Shown in pieces: positions 16,463 to 25,277 of a DNA stretch of 36,156 bases. Numbering within the stretch: the first letter of the stretch is position 1; every line of letters begins with the position of its first letter. The notes below the pieces were generated by a model. It was not told where the DNA came from. It saw only the letters and a program-made list of their open reading frames with translations, and made no database searches. Where the stretch lies: contig RFFS01000148.1 of the NCBI GenBank assembly GCA_003696775.1, positions 1 through 36,156 of the forward strand. Direction: 5' to 3'. Both the position numbers and the translations under genes were made by a program. The stretch comes from Calditrichota bacterium (GTDB lineage: Bacteria; Calditrichota; Calditrichia; Calditrichales; J004).

Positions 16463-18655
16463 CTAATTTCCTTCGTTTACCCGTTCCACAGAAAATACGC
16501 CGGGAAGTTTATTAATGTTATTAATGACTTTCGTTAGATGATGCAGGTCTTTTACTTCCACGTTCAAATTGCCCCGCGCATACAAATCCTCGGCGGAAAA
16601 GGTTACGCTGACAATATTGATATCCTGCTTGGAAACACAATTGGTGATGTCGCGCAGCAGGTCTTTGCGGTCTTCGCCGATCACACGCAGATGCACCAAA
16701 AATTCCTGGTTTTTTTCCGTATCCCATTCCACATCGATGATGCGTTGTTTCTCTTCCAGCAAATAGATGAGATTTTTACAATCGCTGCGGTGGATGGTAA
16801 CACCCTTGCCGCGGGAAAGATAACCGATGATACTATCGCCGGGTACCGGATGGCAACAACGAGCAAAATTGATAAGCATGTTGTCCAGGCCCTGCACGCG
16901 GATACCGGAACTGTCCCGCGAACGTTTAAGATATTTTTTGAAAAAGCTCTCTTCTTTGGGCGGAGCGGCCGGCTTATTGGGATATAATTTTTTCAGGATG
17001 GCATCGGTAACCACTTCACCACGTCCGATGGCCACGATCAATGATTCCAGATTGCTGAAGCCCATTTTGGGAATCACATCCTGAAATTCCGGACTCTTTT
17101 CCGTGAGTTTATATTTTTTCAGAAATTTATTCAGAATTTCCGTGCCGATATCGCGTGTTTGAGCCTGCTGCTCCTCCCGGATAACTTTTTTTATCCAGTG
17201 GCGTGCCTTGCTTGTTTTTACAAAATTTAACCAATCCTGGCTGGGTTTTTGGTTTTGCGAGGTGATGATTTCCACCTGATCACCGCTTTTTAACGTGGTG
17301 CGCAAGGGAACAATTTTACCGTTCACTTTGGCGCCGATACAATGATTGCCCACTTTGGTATGCACGGCATAAGCGAAGTCGATTGGGCTGGAATCGGCCG
17401 GTAATTTATACAAATCCCCTTTTGGTGAAAAGAGAAACACCTCATCATGAAACAAATCGATTTTAAGGTCTTCCATAAACTCGCCGGCATCCTCGGAAAC
17501 CTGGCGGTCCAGCAATTCCTTCACCCAGTTCAGCGCGGCCTCGATATTCGGGTCTTCATCGGAATCGCCGTGTTTGTATTTCCAATGGGCGGCAATACCG
17601 TCTTCCGCCAATACATGCATGGCTTTGGTTCGTATCTGGATTTCCACCATTTTGCCATCCGGCCCCACCACGGTGGTATGTAACGACTGATATCCGTTGA
17701 TCTTGGGCATGGCGATGTAATCCTTGAAACGATCGTAAACCGGATTGTACAAACTATGGATGATACCCAGAGTGTAGTAACATTCTTCCACCTTTTCCAC
17801 GATGATGCGTATAGCGAGCAGGTCATAAATTTCTTCAAACGGCCGGTTGCGCTTTTTCATCTTGTTATAAATGCTGAAAAAACTTTTGGGGCGTCCTGAA
17901 ATTTGCGGATGAATGTTGTTTTTTTTCATTTCCTCGATAATCGGATCGGAAATGTTTTTGATATATCGTTCACGCTCGGCACGTGTTAGCTTTATTTTTT
18001 TAGCCAGCTCATTATAGGCCTCCGGTTCAAGATGTTTTAAGGCGAGGTCTTCCATTTCCCATTTTATACTGGCGATACCAAAACGGTGCGCCAACGGCGC
18101 GTAAACATCGCGGGTTTCCAAAGCGATGCGCGGCCGCTTGCGCTCGGGAACATGATCCAGGGTGCGGACATTGTGCAGGCGGTCGGCAAATTTTATGATG
18201 ATCACCCGGACATCCCGGGCCATGGAAAGCAGCATCTTTCGAAAGGTTTCCGCCTGACGCAGTTCCTTGCTCTCGAATTTCAATTCGCTGATTTTGGTGA
18301 CGCCGTCCACCAATAAGGCCACATTTTTGCCAAATTCGTTGCGGATATCTTCCAACTCAAAGGGCGTGTCTTCCACCACATCATGCAACAAGCCGGCTAC
18401 AATAGTGGTTTGATCCATACGCAGATCGGCCAAAATTTTTGCCACGTTCAGACAATGCTCAAAATAGGGCTCACCCGAATAGCGTTTTTGGTGCAGATGC
18501 GCCTTCATGCCAAACTGATAGGCATTGCGCACCACATCGGCATCGTAATCATTGCAATAAGCCGCCATTTTTCCCAGGATGTCTTCCATCATGGGGTCGA
18601 GCTTTTGATGCAATTTTTTGAGCAATGTTTCTTCTTTTGATTTTATAACATTCAT
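16463..18655 (-). CDS. spoT: Bifunctional (p)ppGpp synthetase/hydrolase, RelA/SpoT homologue
   Basis: 730 residues with the long-RSH architecture. The hydrolase HD domain is intact: His67, GLLHDVVEDT at ~89-97, and FADRLHNVRTLDHV. The synthetase domain has GRPKSFFSIYNKM, DLLAIRIIV and YDRFKDYIAMPKINGYQSLH. The RFKD form is the one linked to bifunctional enzymes. TGS (DLYKLPADSSPIDFAYAVHT), a zinc-finger-like CCHPVPGDSIIGY region and a C-terminal ACT domain follow. It therefore makes and degrades the starvation alarmone and is regulated by ribosome contact. It starts three bases after dnaB and is followed by greA. Confidence 0.97.
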   Translation of the reverse strand: MNVIKSKEETLLKKLHQKLDPMMEDILGKMAAYCNDYDADVVRNAYQFGMKAHLHQKRYSGEPYFEHCLNVAKILADLRMDQTTIVAGLLHDVVEDTPFELEDIRNEFGKNVALLVDGVTKISELKFESKELRQAETFRKMLLSMARDVRVIIIKFADRLHNVRTLDHVPERKRPRIALETRDVYAPLAHRFGIASIKWEMEDLALKHLEPEAYNELAKKIKLTRAERERYIKNISDPIIEEMKKNNIHPQISGRPKSFFSIYNKMKKRNRPFEEIYDLLAIRIIVEKVEECYYTLGIIHSLYNPVYDRFKDYIAMPKINGYQSLHTTVVGPDGKMVEIQIRTKAMHVLAEDGIAAHWKYKHGDSDEDPNIEAALNWVKELLDRQVSEDAGEFMEDLKIDLFHDEVFLFSPKGDLYKLPADSSPIDFAYAVHTKVGNHCIGAKVNGKIVPLRTTLKSGDQVEIITSQNQKPSQDWLNFVKTSKARHWIKKVIREEQQAQTRDIGTEILNKFLKKYKLTEKSPEFQDVIPKMGFSNLESLIVAIGRGEVVTDAILKKLYPNKPAAPPKEESFFKKYLKRSRDSSGIRVQGLDNMLINFARCCHPVPGDSIIGYLSRGKGVTIHRSDCKNLIYLLEEKQRIIDVEWDTEKNQEFLVHLRVIGEDRKDLLRDITNCVSKQDINIVSVTFSAEDLYARGNLNVEVKDLHHLTKVINNINKLPGVFSVERVNEGN

Positions 18656-18658
18656 GAA

Positions 18659-20050
18659 TCAAAATTCCGACGGTGAAAAAGCCGATGTTTCGTGGAACAT
18701 ATCCGGTTCGCCAAATTTACCGAACTCCTTAAGAAAAGTCAGCTTAACCGTGCCCACCGGCCCGTTCCGTTGTTTTCCGATGATCACTTCGCACATGTTA
18801 TGGGTGGAAGTGCCGTCTTCAAATTCTTCAATTTTGTAGTACTCCGGACGGTAAACAAACATCACCACATCCGCGTCCTGTTCAATAGCACCCGATTCAC
18901 GCAGGTCGGACAATTGCGGCCGCTTGAATTTATCCCGGTTTTCCGTTTGCCGTGAAAGCTGTGACAAAGCGATAACGGGAATATCGAGTTCTTTGGCAAT
19001 CCCTTTAATTGAGCGTGAAATATGTGTGATCTCTTGCTGTCGGTTTTCCCCTTTCGTTCCTTCCATCAACTGTAAATAATCGATGACCAGCATTTGTACA
19101 TGTGCTTCGGCCTTTAAACGTCGCGCCTTGGCCCGAAGTTCAAGCACGTTCAATGAAGGCGAATCATCGATATATATGGGCGCGTTCATCAGTTTCCCCA
19201 CATGACTGGTCAGGCGTTCCATCTCATGTTTGGCCAGCTTACCGGTACGCACGGCCATTTGGTTAACCTTGGCTTCCGTGCACAATAAGCGCATAACTAA
19301 TGATTCGCTGGACATCTCCAGGCTGAAAACCCCGACCGGCATGCCGTGTTCGATGGCGGCGTTACGGGCCAGGTTCAGGGCAAAGGCGGTTTTCCCCATA
19401 CTGGGACGCCCGGCCAGAACGATGAAATCGGCAGGTTGAAATCCGGCGGTCATTTCGTCGAGTTGTTTGTATCCCGAGGCTACCCCGGTAATGCCGGAAT
19501 TATTGGAATGAAACAGAATGTCTATCTTTTCAAAGGTGGTATGCAGGATTTCCTGAATGCCCGTGAAACCCTTTTGCATCCGTTTTTCCGAGATTTCAAA
19601 AATTTTGGACTCGGCCAGATCAAGCATATCATTTATGTTCTCACTCTGTTCATACGCCACATCGAGGATATGGGTACATTCACGAATTAAGAACCGACTT
19701 AGGGCTTTCTGTTTGATGATTTCCAGATAACTGTTTACACCGGCGGCGGAAGGTGTGCTGTTGGCCACTTCCGACAAGTAATAGGCGCCTCCCACCGTAT
19801 CAAGCAAATTTTTCTGCCGGAGCGCTTCGGTCAGGGTAACCAAATCGATGTTTTGGCGGGCATCAAACATTTCCATCATCGCCTTGTAGATTATTTTATG
19901 CGCTTCTTTATAAAAAAAACTGGCATCCACATTTTCCATGGCGATGGATACCGCTTCCTCATCGAGCAGCATGGCCCCCAGCAGCATTTGTTCCACATCC
20001 ATGGCGTGGGGCATGGAACGTACGAGATCGTTATTATTTTTTTGATCCAT
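18659..20050 (-). CDS. dnaB: Replicative DNA helicase DnaB
   Basis: 463 residues, no intein. The N-terminal domain (VEQMLLGAMLLDEEAV) is followed by a RecA-like motor with Walker A AGRPSMGKTAFALN at ~213-226, VFSLEMSSESL, and Walker B MLVIDYLQLM; PVIALSQLSR and LRESGAIEQDADV come later. It unwinds DNA at the replication fork. Its ATG follows AAGGA at six bases. The leader holds a terminator-like hairpin, and the gene is followed by the (p)ppGpp enzyme, which fits growth-rate coupling. Confidence 0.98.
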   Translation of the reverse strand: MDQKNNNDLVRSMPHAMDVEQMLLGAMLLDEEAVSIAMENVDASFFYKEAHKIIYKAMMEMFDARQNIDLVTLTEALRQKNLLDTVGGAYYLSEVANSTPSAAGVNSYLEIIKQKALSRFLIRECTHILDVAYEQSENINDMLDLAESKIFEISEKRMQKGFTGIQEILHTTFEKIDILFHSNNSGITGVASGYKQLDEMTAGFQPADFIVLAGRPSMGKTAFALNLARNAAIEHGMPVGVFSLEMSSESLVMRLLCTEAKVNQMAVRTGKLAKHEMERLTSHVGKLMNAPIYIDDSPSLNVLELRAKARRLKAEAHVQMLVIDYLQLMEGTKGENRQQEITHISRSIKGIAKELDIPVIALSQLSRQTENRDKFKRPQLSDLRESGAIEQDADVVMFVYRPEYYKIEEFEDGTSTHNMCEVIIGKQRNGPVGTVKLTFLKEFGKFGEPDMFHETSAFSPSEF

Positions 20051-20068
20051 TATGTTTCCTTAATCGTG

Positions 20069-20105
20069 AAAAAACAGCAAACGGGGCTGAAAACAGTCCC
20101 GTTTG
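20069..20105 (-). terminator. Terminator-like hairpin in the dnaB leader
   Basis: CAAACGGG pairs with CCCGUUUG. An A-C mismatch and an inner CUG/CAG helix follow, with a UUUU loop. After CUG there are six U. It ends about 19 bases before the dnaB ATG and just before its Shine-Dalgarno, so it may attenuate dnaB. Confidence 0.75.
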
Positions 20106-20136
20106 ATGATAGAAATGATGGCTTTGTCTTTTACTG

Positions 20137-20165
20137 AGAATAAGCAAATTTAAAGATCGATTCAA
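20137..20165 (-). promoter_or_regulatory. Candidate dnaB promoter
   Basis: TTGAAT, 17 bases, TATTCT, in the gap between the uracil-DNA glycosylase gene and dnaB. It would give a transcript reaching the leader hairpin after ~25 nt. Four of six matches in each box, so weak. Confidence 0.4.
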
Positions 20166-20171
20166 GATTGA

Positions 20172-20207
20172 AAAAGCCTGATATTCAAACTTTTCAAACC
20201 GGCTTTT
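20172..20207 (-). terminator. Possible terminator after the uracil-DNA glycosylase gene
   Basis: AAAAGCC pairs with GGCUUUU across a 22-nt loop, ending in U-rich sequence. It overlaps the stop codon. The large loop makes it only moderately convincing. Confidence 0.45.
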
Positions 20208-20970
20208 CCATGAAATTCAGAATTTTCTTAAAGTCTTGCCAGGCATACTGTTTCCAGCCGGAACTTCTCAAGAGCGCCGAGGGATGATAGGTAACGATAA
20301 ACGGAATACCATTGTAGGTATGCTTCTCCCGGCGCATCTTTCCGAGAGGGGCGTCGGTTTTAAGCAGGGACTGGGCGGCAATGCGCCCCAAGGCGACGAT
20401 CAAACGCGGTTGTATGATGTCTATTTGCTGTTTGAGATAAGGCTCACACAAGGCGACTTCATCGGGTAAAGGGTCCCGGTTGCCCGGCGGGCGGCATTTC
20501 AGAACATTGGCGATATAAACATCCTGTCTCGACAAACCGATGGCAAATAACATCTTATCCAGCAGTTTTCCGGAACGCCCCACAAACGGCAGACCTTGTA
20601 TGTCTTCATCTTTTCCGGGCGCTTCGCCTATAAATAAGATATCTGCCCGGGGATTGCCCATGCCAAAAACAAAATTTTTCCGGTTGCCGCTTAAGGCGCA
20701 TTGCGTGCAATCCCGAATGCGCTCATACAGGGCTTTTAATTCCGCGTGGTTGCCATGTACCCGGAAGGTGTCGTTCACATCCGGCGTTTTTTTCTTTTGA
20801 GATACAGGCGCCTGAGGCGCGGGGGCTGTCTGGGCGGCAGGAGCCGGTTGTTCCCATTGGGCCATAATCGTTTCCGGGTCTATATCCGTATTGAGATGCA
20901 GGGTGTCCCCGAAATTGATCCGGTACCAGGTTAAAAAGGATTCTATGTCGTTTAAAATATCCACACTCAT
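20194..20970 (-). CDS. Uracil-DNA glycosylase, family 4 (Fe-S)
   Basis: 258 residues. Removes uracil from DNA as the first step of base excision repair. Family-4 hallmarks are present: iron-sulfur cysteines at DCTQCALS (Cys88, Cys91), LKCRPPGNRDP and LCEPYL; the catalytic-site motif FIGEAPGKDEDIQGLPFVGRSG; and TYHPSALLRS. The first ~75 residues are an extra acidic segment plus a Pro/Ala-rich linker (QPAPAAQTAPAPQAP) not needed for catalysis and perhaps used for protein contacts. It overlaps the coaB-like gene by four bases. Confidence 0.95.
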   Translation of the reverse strand: MSVDILNDIESFLTWYRINFGDTLHLNTDIDPETIMAQWEQPAPAAQTAPAPQAPVSQKKKTPDVNDTFRVHGNHAELKALYERIRDCTQCALSGNRKNFVFGMGNPRADILFIGEAPGKDEDIQGLPFVGRSGKLLDKMLFAIGLSRQDVYIANVLKCRPPGNRDPLPDEVALCEPYLKQQIDIIQPRLIVALGRIAAQSLLKTDAPLGKMRREKHTYNGIPFIVTYHPSALLRSSGWKQYAWQDFKKILNFMEKPV

Positions 20971-21980
20971 AATGTTAAGGCTTTATGTAAGATAGCCGCG
21001 GCGGCATCCGTTTTGGACATGAGCGGTAATCTATCGGTTTTATCTTTAGTAATCAATGTAACCTTGTTGGTATCCACGGCAAATCCCGCGCCTTTTTCCA
21101 TGGGATTGTTGGCCACGATCATATCCAGTTTTTTACGTTCCATTTTTTCCCTGGAATGTTCCAGAAGTTTTTCGGTTTCCACGGAAAAGCCGATGATTTT
21201 TTGACCTGCTTTTTTTTGTCGCGCGATATCCTGCAAAATATCACGGGTGCGTACCAGTGTAAGCGAAAGTTGCGCGCCGCTTTTTTTTATTTTATGTGTA
21301 TGTTGTTTATCGGGTGTGAAATCGGCCACCGCCGCCGCGGAAAAGAAATAATCACATTTCGGGAATATATCATGGATAACCCGGTGCATGTCCGCCGCGC
21401 TGCGTACCATATGAACCGCAACGGTGGAAGGCAGGTCGATGTTTACCGGTCCGCATACCAAATGCACATCCGCGCCGAGACGGTAAGCCATCCGCGCCAG
21501 GGCACGTCCCATTTTACCGCTGGAACGGTTGCTGAAAAATCGCACGGGATCAATATCTTCCACTGTGGGCCCGGCGCTGATCAACACGGTTTGACCGTTA
21601 TATACTGTTCCTTTTTGCGATAAACGGTAAAAGGTGTCGGTCAAATCATCCGCGTCGGGCAACTCCCTGCCGGTGCGGGGCCGCACGAGGATACAGTCAT
21701 CGGATGCCAGTTCATTTACTTTTGCTGTCGGGGTTATGACCAACGGGTGAGCTACGTTTTTATGATTATCGGGCCAACCGATGTACCAATGGACAAGACG
21801 GGATGCGTTCGGCGCTGCATGGCCGGCCGAACCGTAAAGTTCAAAAAATTCGGGAAAGGCCTGGTATGTTTCTTCCGGCCATAACAGCCAAATATCCCGG
21901 GTCCGCAGTTCCTTAAACAGTGAGGCGTATTCAAAAACGGTGTTACCGCTGAAATTATGACATTCTACCGTGATACTCAT
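20967..21980 (-). CDS. coaB: Phosphopantothenate-cysteine ligase (CoaB domain) with unrecognised N-terminal region
   Basis: 337 residues. From ~129 onward this is a CoaB domain: TVLISAGPTVEDIDPVRF, NRSSGKMGRALA, HLVCGP, SAAAVADFTP and IIGFSVET. CoaB joins cysteine to 4'-phosphopantothenate in coenzyme A synthesis. In most bacteria residues ~1-190 of the fusion are the CoaC flavoprotein decarboxylase. Here the N-terminal part is only ~128 residues and shows neither the GIAAYK start nor the PAMN motif; it is rich in aromatic residues (DIWLLWPEETYQAFPEFFEL). The decarboxylase is probably encoded elsewhere. The gene overlaps gmk by four bases, the place where rpoZ often sits. Confidence 0.88.
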   Translation of the reverse strand: MSITVECHNFSGNTVFEYASLFKELRTRDIWLLWPEETYQAFPEFFELYGSAGHAAPNASRLVHWYIGWPDNHKNVAHPLVITPTAKVNELASDDCILVRPRTGRELPDADDLTDTFYRLSQKGTVYNGQTVLISAGPTVEDIDPVRFFSNRSSGKMGRALARMAYRLGADVHLVCGPVNIDLPSTVAVHMVRSAADMHRVIHDIFPKCDYFFSAAAVADFTPDKQHTHKIKKSGAQLSLTLVRTRDILQDIARQKKAGQKIIGFSVETEKLLEHSREKMERKKLDMIVANNPMEKGAGFAVDTNKVTLITKDKTDRLPLMSKTDAAAAILHKALTL

Positions 21981-22555
21981 GATTCCCGTTCCGGACAGAT
22001 CACTTTTTCCACTTCGGCAACCGCATGCTCCAATTCATCGTTGACAATAACCCGGTCAAAGCGATCCATAAAGGTATATTCAAATTCAATCCGTTGCAGG
22101 CGCTTACGCAATGTGGCCTCGGTTTCGCTTTTACGTCCCTTTAAGCGTTCGATCAGGACATTCAGATCGGGTGGTTTTATAAAAATCAAAAAGCTTTCCG
22201 GATATTGGGCGCGGATGTTCAACGCCCCTTTGACATCGATATCGAAGACAACCGTTTTACCGGCCCGCCGCAATTCTTCCACGGTGGATTTGAGTGTTCC
22301 GTAATAATTGCCATGCACCTGTTCATATTCCAGGAACCGGCCAGCGGCCACTGCTTTCTTAAAGGCGTCTTCATTCATAAAAATGTAATCGACGCCATCC
22401 TGTTCTCCGGGGCGACGGGGACGTGTCGTGGCGGAGATACTAACCGCCAGCTCGGGATATTTTTCAAGTAACCGTTTAACTATGGTGGTTTTACCGGCGC
22501 CGCTCGGTGCGGAAAAAACAATATACGGCGCTATGAATCGCGGTGATCGAGGCAT
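21977..22555 (-). CDS. gmk: Guanylate kinase
   Basis: 192 residues. Phosphorylates GMP to GDP with ATP. The P-loop SAPSGAGKTT is at ~15-24, followed by the GMP-binding SATTRPRRPGEQDGVDYIF, LEYEQVHGNYYGT and VFDIDVKGALNIR, and a lid with LKGRKSE. It lies three bases after yicC and overlaps the coaB-like gene by four bases. The yicC-gmk order is widely conserved. Confidence 0.98.
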   Translation of the reverse strand: MPRSPRFIAPYIVFSAPSGAGKTTIVKRLLEKYPELAVSISATTRPRRPGEQDGVDYIFMNEDAFKKAVAAGRFLEYEQVHGNYYGTLKSTVEELRRAGKTVVFDIDVKGALNIRAQYPESFLIFIKPPDLNVLIERLKGRKSETEATLRKRLQRIEFEYTFMDRFDRVIVNDELEHAVAEVEKVICPERES

Positions 22556-22558
22556 AAA

Positions 22559-23431
22559 TCATTCCAAATTTTGAGCTTGTTCGCGGATTTTTTCAAGTTC
22601 TTCTTTAATTTTTATTGCCAAAGCGGAAATGGTTACATCCGTGGTTTTAGAGTTTATGGTATTGGTTTCACGCAACACTTCCTGTAGGATAAAGGTTAAA
22701 CGCTTCCCAATGGCCTCCGAACCGGCAAGGGTATTGGCCAGTTGTTTTAAATGGCTGTTGAGTCGTGTAATTTCCTCGGAAATATCCACCTTGTCCGAGA
22801 TAAGGGCAATTTCCTGTTCCAGTCGATGATCATCGGTTGGAAATTCCGACATCAAACGCTCAATACGCGACTTGTAACGTTCAAATTCCCTTGTAACATT
22901 ATCCGGCGCTTTTTCGGCTATGGCTGCCACATGGTTTTTAATATGTTCGATGCGTTCGCTGATATCCTTAACAAGATGCGCGCCTTCCGCGCCACGCATG
23001 GCATTGCATTGGACTAAAGCGTCTTCGGTAGTCTCTAAAATGGTTTGTCTGAGATGATCATGGCGGTCAAAATCTATTTTTAATTCAAACAATTCGGGAA
23101 AAGCTAAAAAGTGATCCAGTCTGACCTCGTCCCGCACACCGGTGTTTTTCCTTATCGATTGTAACTGGGCATATAGTTGATTCAATCGGGCGGTGTCCAG
23201 CACCTCGGCCGGAGTTTCGCCACTTTGCTGGATATCCACAAACAAAGAAACTTTGCCTCGTTCCATATGCTTTTTAATTAACCCGCGTAACGCATTTTCC
23301 ATTGCTGCAACATTGATATTGGCGCGAATGAAAATATCAAGATAGCGACTGTTTACGGTTTTCACTTCCACATTAACCTGAAATCCTTCGGCGCTTTGCC
23401 CGGCCTTGCCATAGCCTGTCATGCTTTTCAT
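22559..23431 (-). CDS. yicC: YicC/YloC-family endoribonuclease
   Basis: 290 residues. Starts with the family signature MKSMTGYGKA; the N-terminal domain contains VKTVNSRYLDIFIR and the C-terminal DUF1732 domain contains LNSHLKQLANTLAGSEAIGKRLTFILQE and NTINSKTTDV. E. coli YicC is an endoribonuclease linked to small-RNA turnover. Its start follows AGGA at seven bases. It begins a tightly packed operon with gmk. Given the apparently inactive RNase Y nearby, this is one candidate for carrying part of the endonucleolytic decay. Confidence 0.94.
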   Translation of the reverse strand: MKSMTGYGKAGQSAEGFQVNVEVKTVNSRYLDIFIRANINVAAMENALRGLIKKHMERGKVSLFVDIQQSGETPAEVLDTARLNQLYAQLQSIRKNTGVRDEVRLDHFLAFPELFELKIDFDRHDHLRQTILETTEDALVQCNAMRGAEGAHLVKDISERIEHIKNHVAAIAEKAPDNVTREFERYKSRIERLMSEFPTDDHRLEQEIALISDKVDISEEITRLNSHLKQLANTLAGSEAIGKRLTFILQEVLRETNTINSKTTDVTISALAIKIKEELEKIREQAQNLE

Positions 23432-23488
23432 GGAATTTTCCTGTTTATTATTCGGTTTTTTATAAAATGATGAAACAAATCACGTTCT

Positions 23489-23517
23489 TTTAAATATATT
23501 GAGTCCTATATTGTCAT
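23489..23517 (-). promoter_or_regulatory. Candidate promoter of the yicC-gmk operon
   Basis: ATGACA (five of six), 17 bases, TTTAAA (four of six), ~58 bases before the yicC start, in the divergent region with the RqcH-family gene. Confidence 0.45.
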
Positions 23518-23628
23518 TTATTCGGCAAAAAAGTGGCTGACTGACCTGCTTACCGGATAAAAGTTAATTTAATACGCCCCGCATTGCGAATAAAGTGACA
23601 TTTGAACGGAATTAAATCGTAAGGTGTT

Positions 23629-25275
23629 ATGCACAAAAATTATTATCTCTTTAATCGCCAGGTGGATGACCTGTATCCTGTTGTCACCGGCTCGACCATT
23701 CGTTTTTGTCATACGGAAAAGAAGAATGAACTGGTTATCGGTCTGGATAAGGGTATTGTACGCATTTCCATTGCCGCCGATTTACCTTATTTGTTTTTTG
23801 AAGAGAACGGACGCCCTGCCCGCGCCAACCATTTTGAACAATTCCCATTGTGTATCGGGCAATCCATAACGAATGTGCGTATCGTTGCCTGTAATAAACA
23901 TGTTATCTTTGAAACCGGCCAATTTAATCTGCACGTTGTTTTCTACGGCAAACAGCAAAACATCTATTTTACAGACAAGGAAGAGCGGATTATAGATCGT
24001 TTTAAACAAAAACAACCGGAATTAGAACTACTCTCAATAAATGAAGACAGCCCGATGCTCTCTGCCGACTGTTGCAGTGAATTAAAAGAAGACATGAGCG
24101 GCGCCACCCTGAGTGCCTTTATACGTACGGTTTGCCCGGCGTTTAACAAATTAATGCAGCAGGAAGCGCTTTGTCGCCTGCATCAGGAAGCGCACACCTT
24201 GATCCGCGATTTAACGGGCCCGAACGCCCCGGAACAAGTACTACACGCATTGAATGACTCCTGTCGCAACGGATCGGCTTTTGTGTATCGTAAGGAAAAC
24301 GATTACCGGATCACATTATTTAAAAGTGCATGGCTGGAAAAACAGGGCTACGAGGCCGCTGAATATGAAAATGTAAATAAGGCCTGGATGGTCTTTATCT
24401 CCCGTACAATCCATGCGCGACGTTTTTACACAGTGCGGAATCGCATTTTAAAAGCACTTGAAAAACGGCGGGAGCAATTGACTAAAGCGCTTAATAAACT
24501 TGCGGAAGCGGAAGATATTGAACGGCGTAAACAGCTTGCCGACCTGAAAGGTCATTTGTTGTTGACACACAAACACAAAGTACCGCGCGGTGTAAAGGAA
24601 GTTACCCTGGTTAATCTGTTTTCAGAAAAACAGGAAAAAATCACCATTAAACTCAATCCTCAAAAAACAACGGTGGAAAACGCGCAATACTATTTCAACA
24701 AGTATAAAAACAGCGCCAAAAAAAAAGAAGCGCTTACACTCAAAAGAGCCACATACACCCGTCAATTACAGGAAATCGACACTCTTTTGGAACGTGCCCG
24801 ACAATACCACAAAGTGGATAACCTGGAAAAAATCCATCAGCAGTTGGTAGCCATGCACCTAATACAGGAACACACGCCCTCCGCGCGCATAAGCGAAAAG
24901 GCTATGTTGAAATTTGCCTTTAAGCGTGTTATTCTTGATAATCGTTGGGATGTGTATATCGGTAAAAACGATCAAAACAACGATATGCTGACCTTTCAGT
25001 TTGCCAACAAATGGGATATATGGATGCACGCCCAGGGCGTGCCCGGTTCGCATGTTGTAATTAAAAAACAGAAGAAAGAAGAAATCGTTCCGAAGAGTGT
25101 TATAGAAAAAGCCGCGCGTCTTGCCGCGGCAAACAGTAAAAACCGTCATGCCTCCACGGTTCCCGTGGTTTTTACGGAAGCGCGGTATGTTAATCGCATA
25201 CGCAAAGCGCCGGCGGGCACGGTTGCCATCAAAAACGAAAAGGTTCTGTTTGTGGAACCTCTTAATCTGAATTGA
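23629..25275 (+). CDS. NFACT/RqcH-family ribosome quality control-like protein, diverged N-terminus
   Basis: 548 residues. The C-terminal NFACT-R domain is clear (WDVYIGKNDQNND, KWDIWMHAQGVPGSHVVIKK, ARYVNRIRKAPAGTVAI). The middle is a long helical coiled coil (~270-410) with HxHxx and helix-hairpin-like pieces. The N-terminal NFACT-N domain is recognisable by spacing only. Where B. subtilis RqcH has LDR (Asp97-Arg98, needed for poly-alanine tailing), this protein has CNK (Asn89-Lys90), and the LLRKHI stretch is missing. It may still bind obstructed 50S subunits or peptidyl-tRNA but may not add C-terminal tails. AAGGTG precedes the ATG. Confidence 0.9.
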   Translation: MHKNYYLFNRQVDDLYPVVTGSTIRFCHTEKKNELVIGLDKGIVRISIAADLPYLFFEENGRPARANHFEQFPLCIGQSITNVRIVACNKHVIFETGQFNLHVVFYGKQQNIYFTDKEERIIDRFKQKQPELELLSINEDSPMLSADCCSELKEDMSGATLSAFIRTVCPAFNKLMQQEALCRLHQEAHTLIRDLTGPNAPEQVLHALNDSCRNGSAFVYRKENDYRITLFKSAWLEKQGYEAAEYENVNKAWMVFISRTIHARRFYTVRNRILKALEKRREQLTKALNKLAEAEDIERRKQLADLKGHLLLTHKHKVPRGVKEVTLVNLFSEKQEKITIKLNPQKTTVENAQYYFNKYKNSAKKKEALTLKRATYTRQLQEIDTLLERARQYHKVDNLEKIHQQLVAMHLIQEHTPSARISEKAMLKFAFKRVILDNRWDVYIGKNDQNNDMLTFQFANKWDIWMHAQGVPGSHVVIKKQKKEEIVPKSVIEKAARLAAANSKNRHASTVPVVFTEARYVNRIRKAPAGTVAIKNEKVLFVEPLNLN

Positions 25276-25277
25276 GA

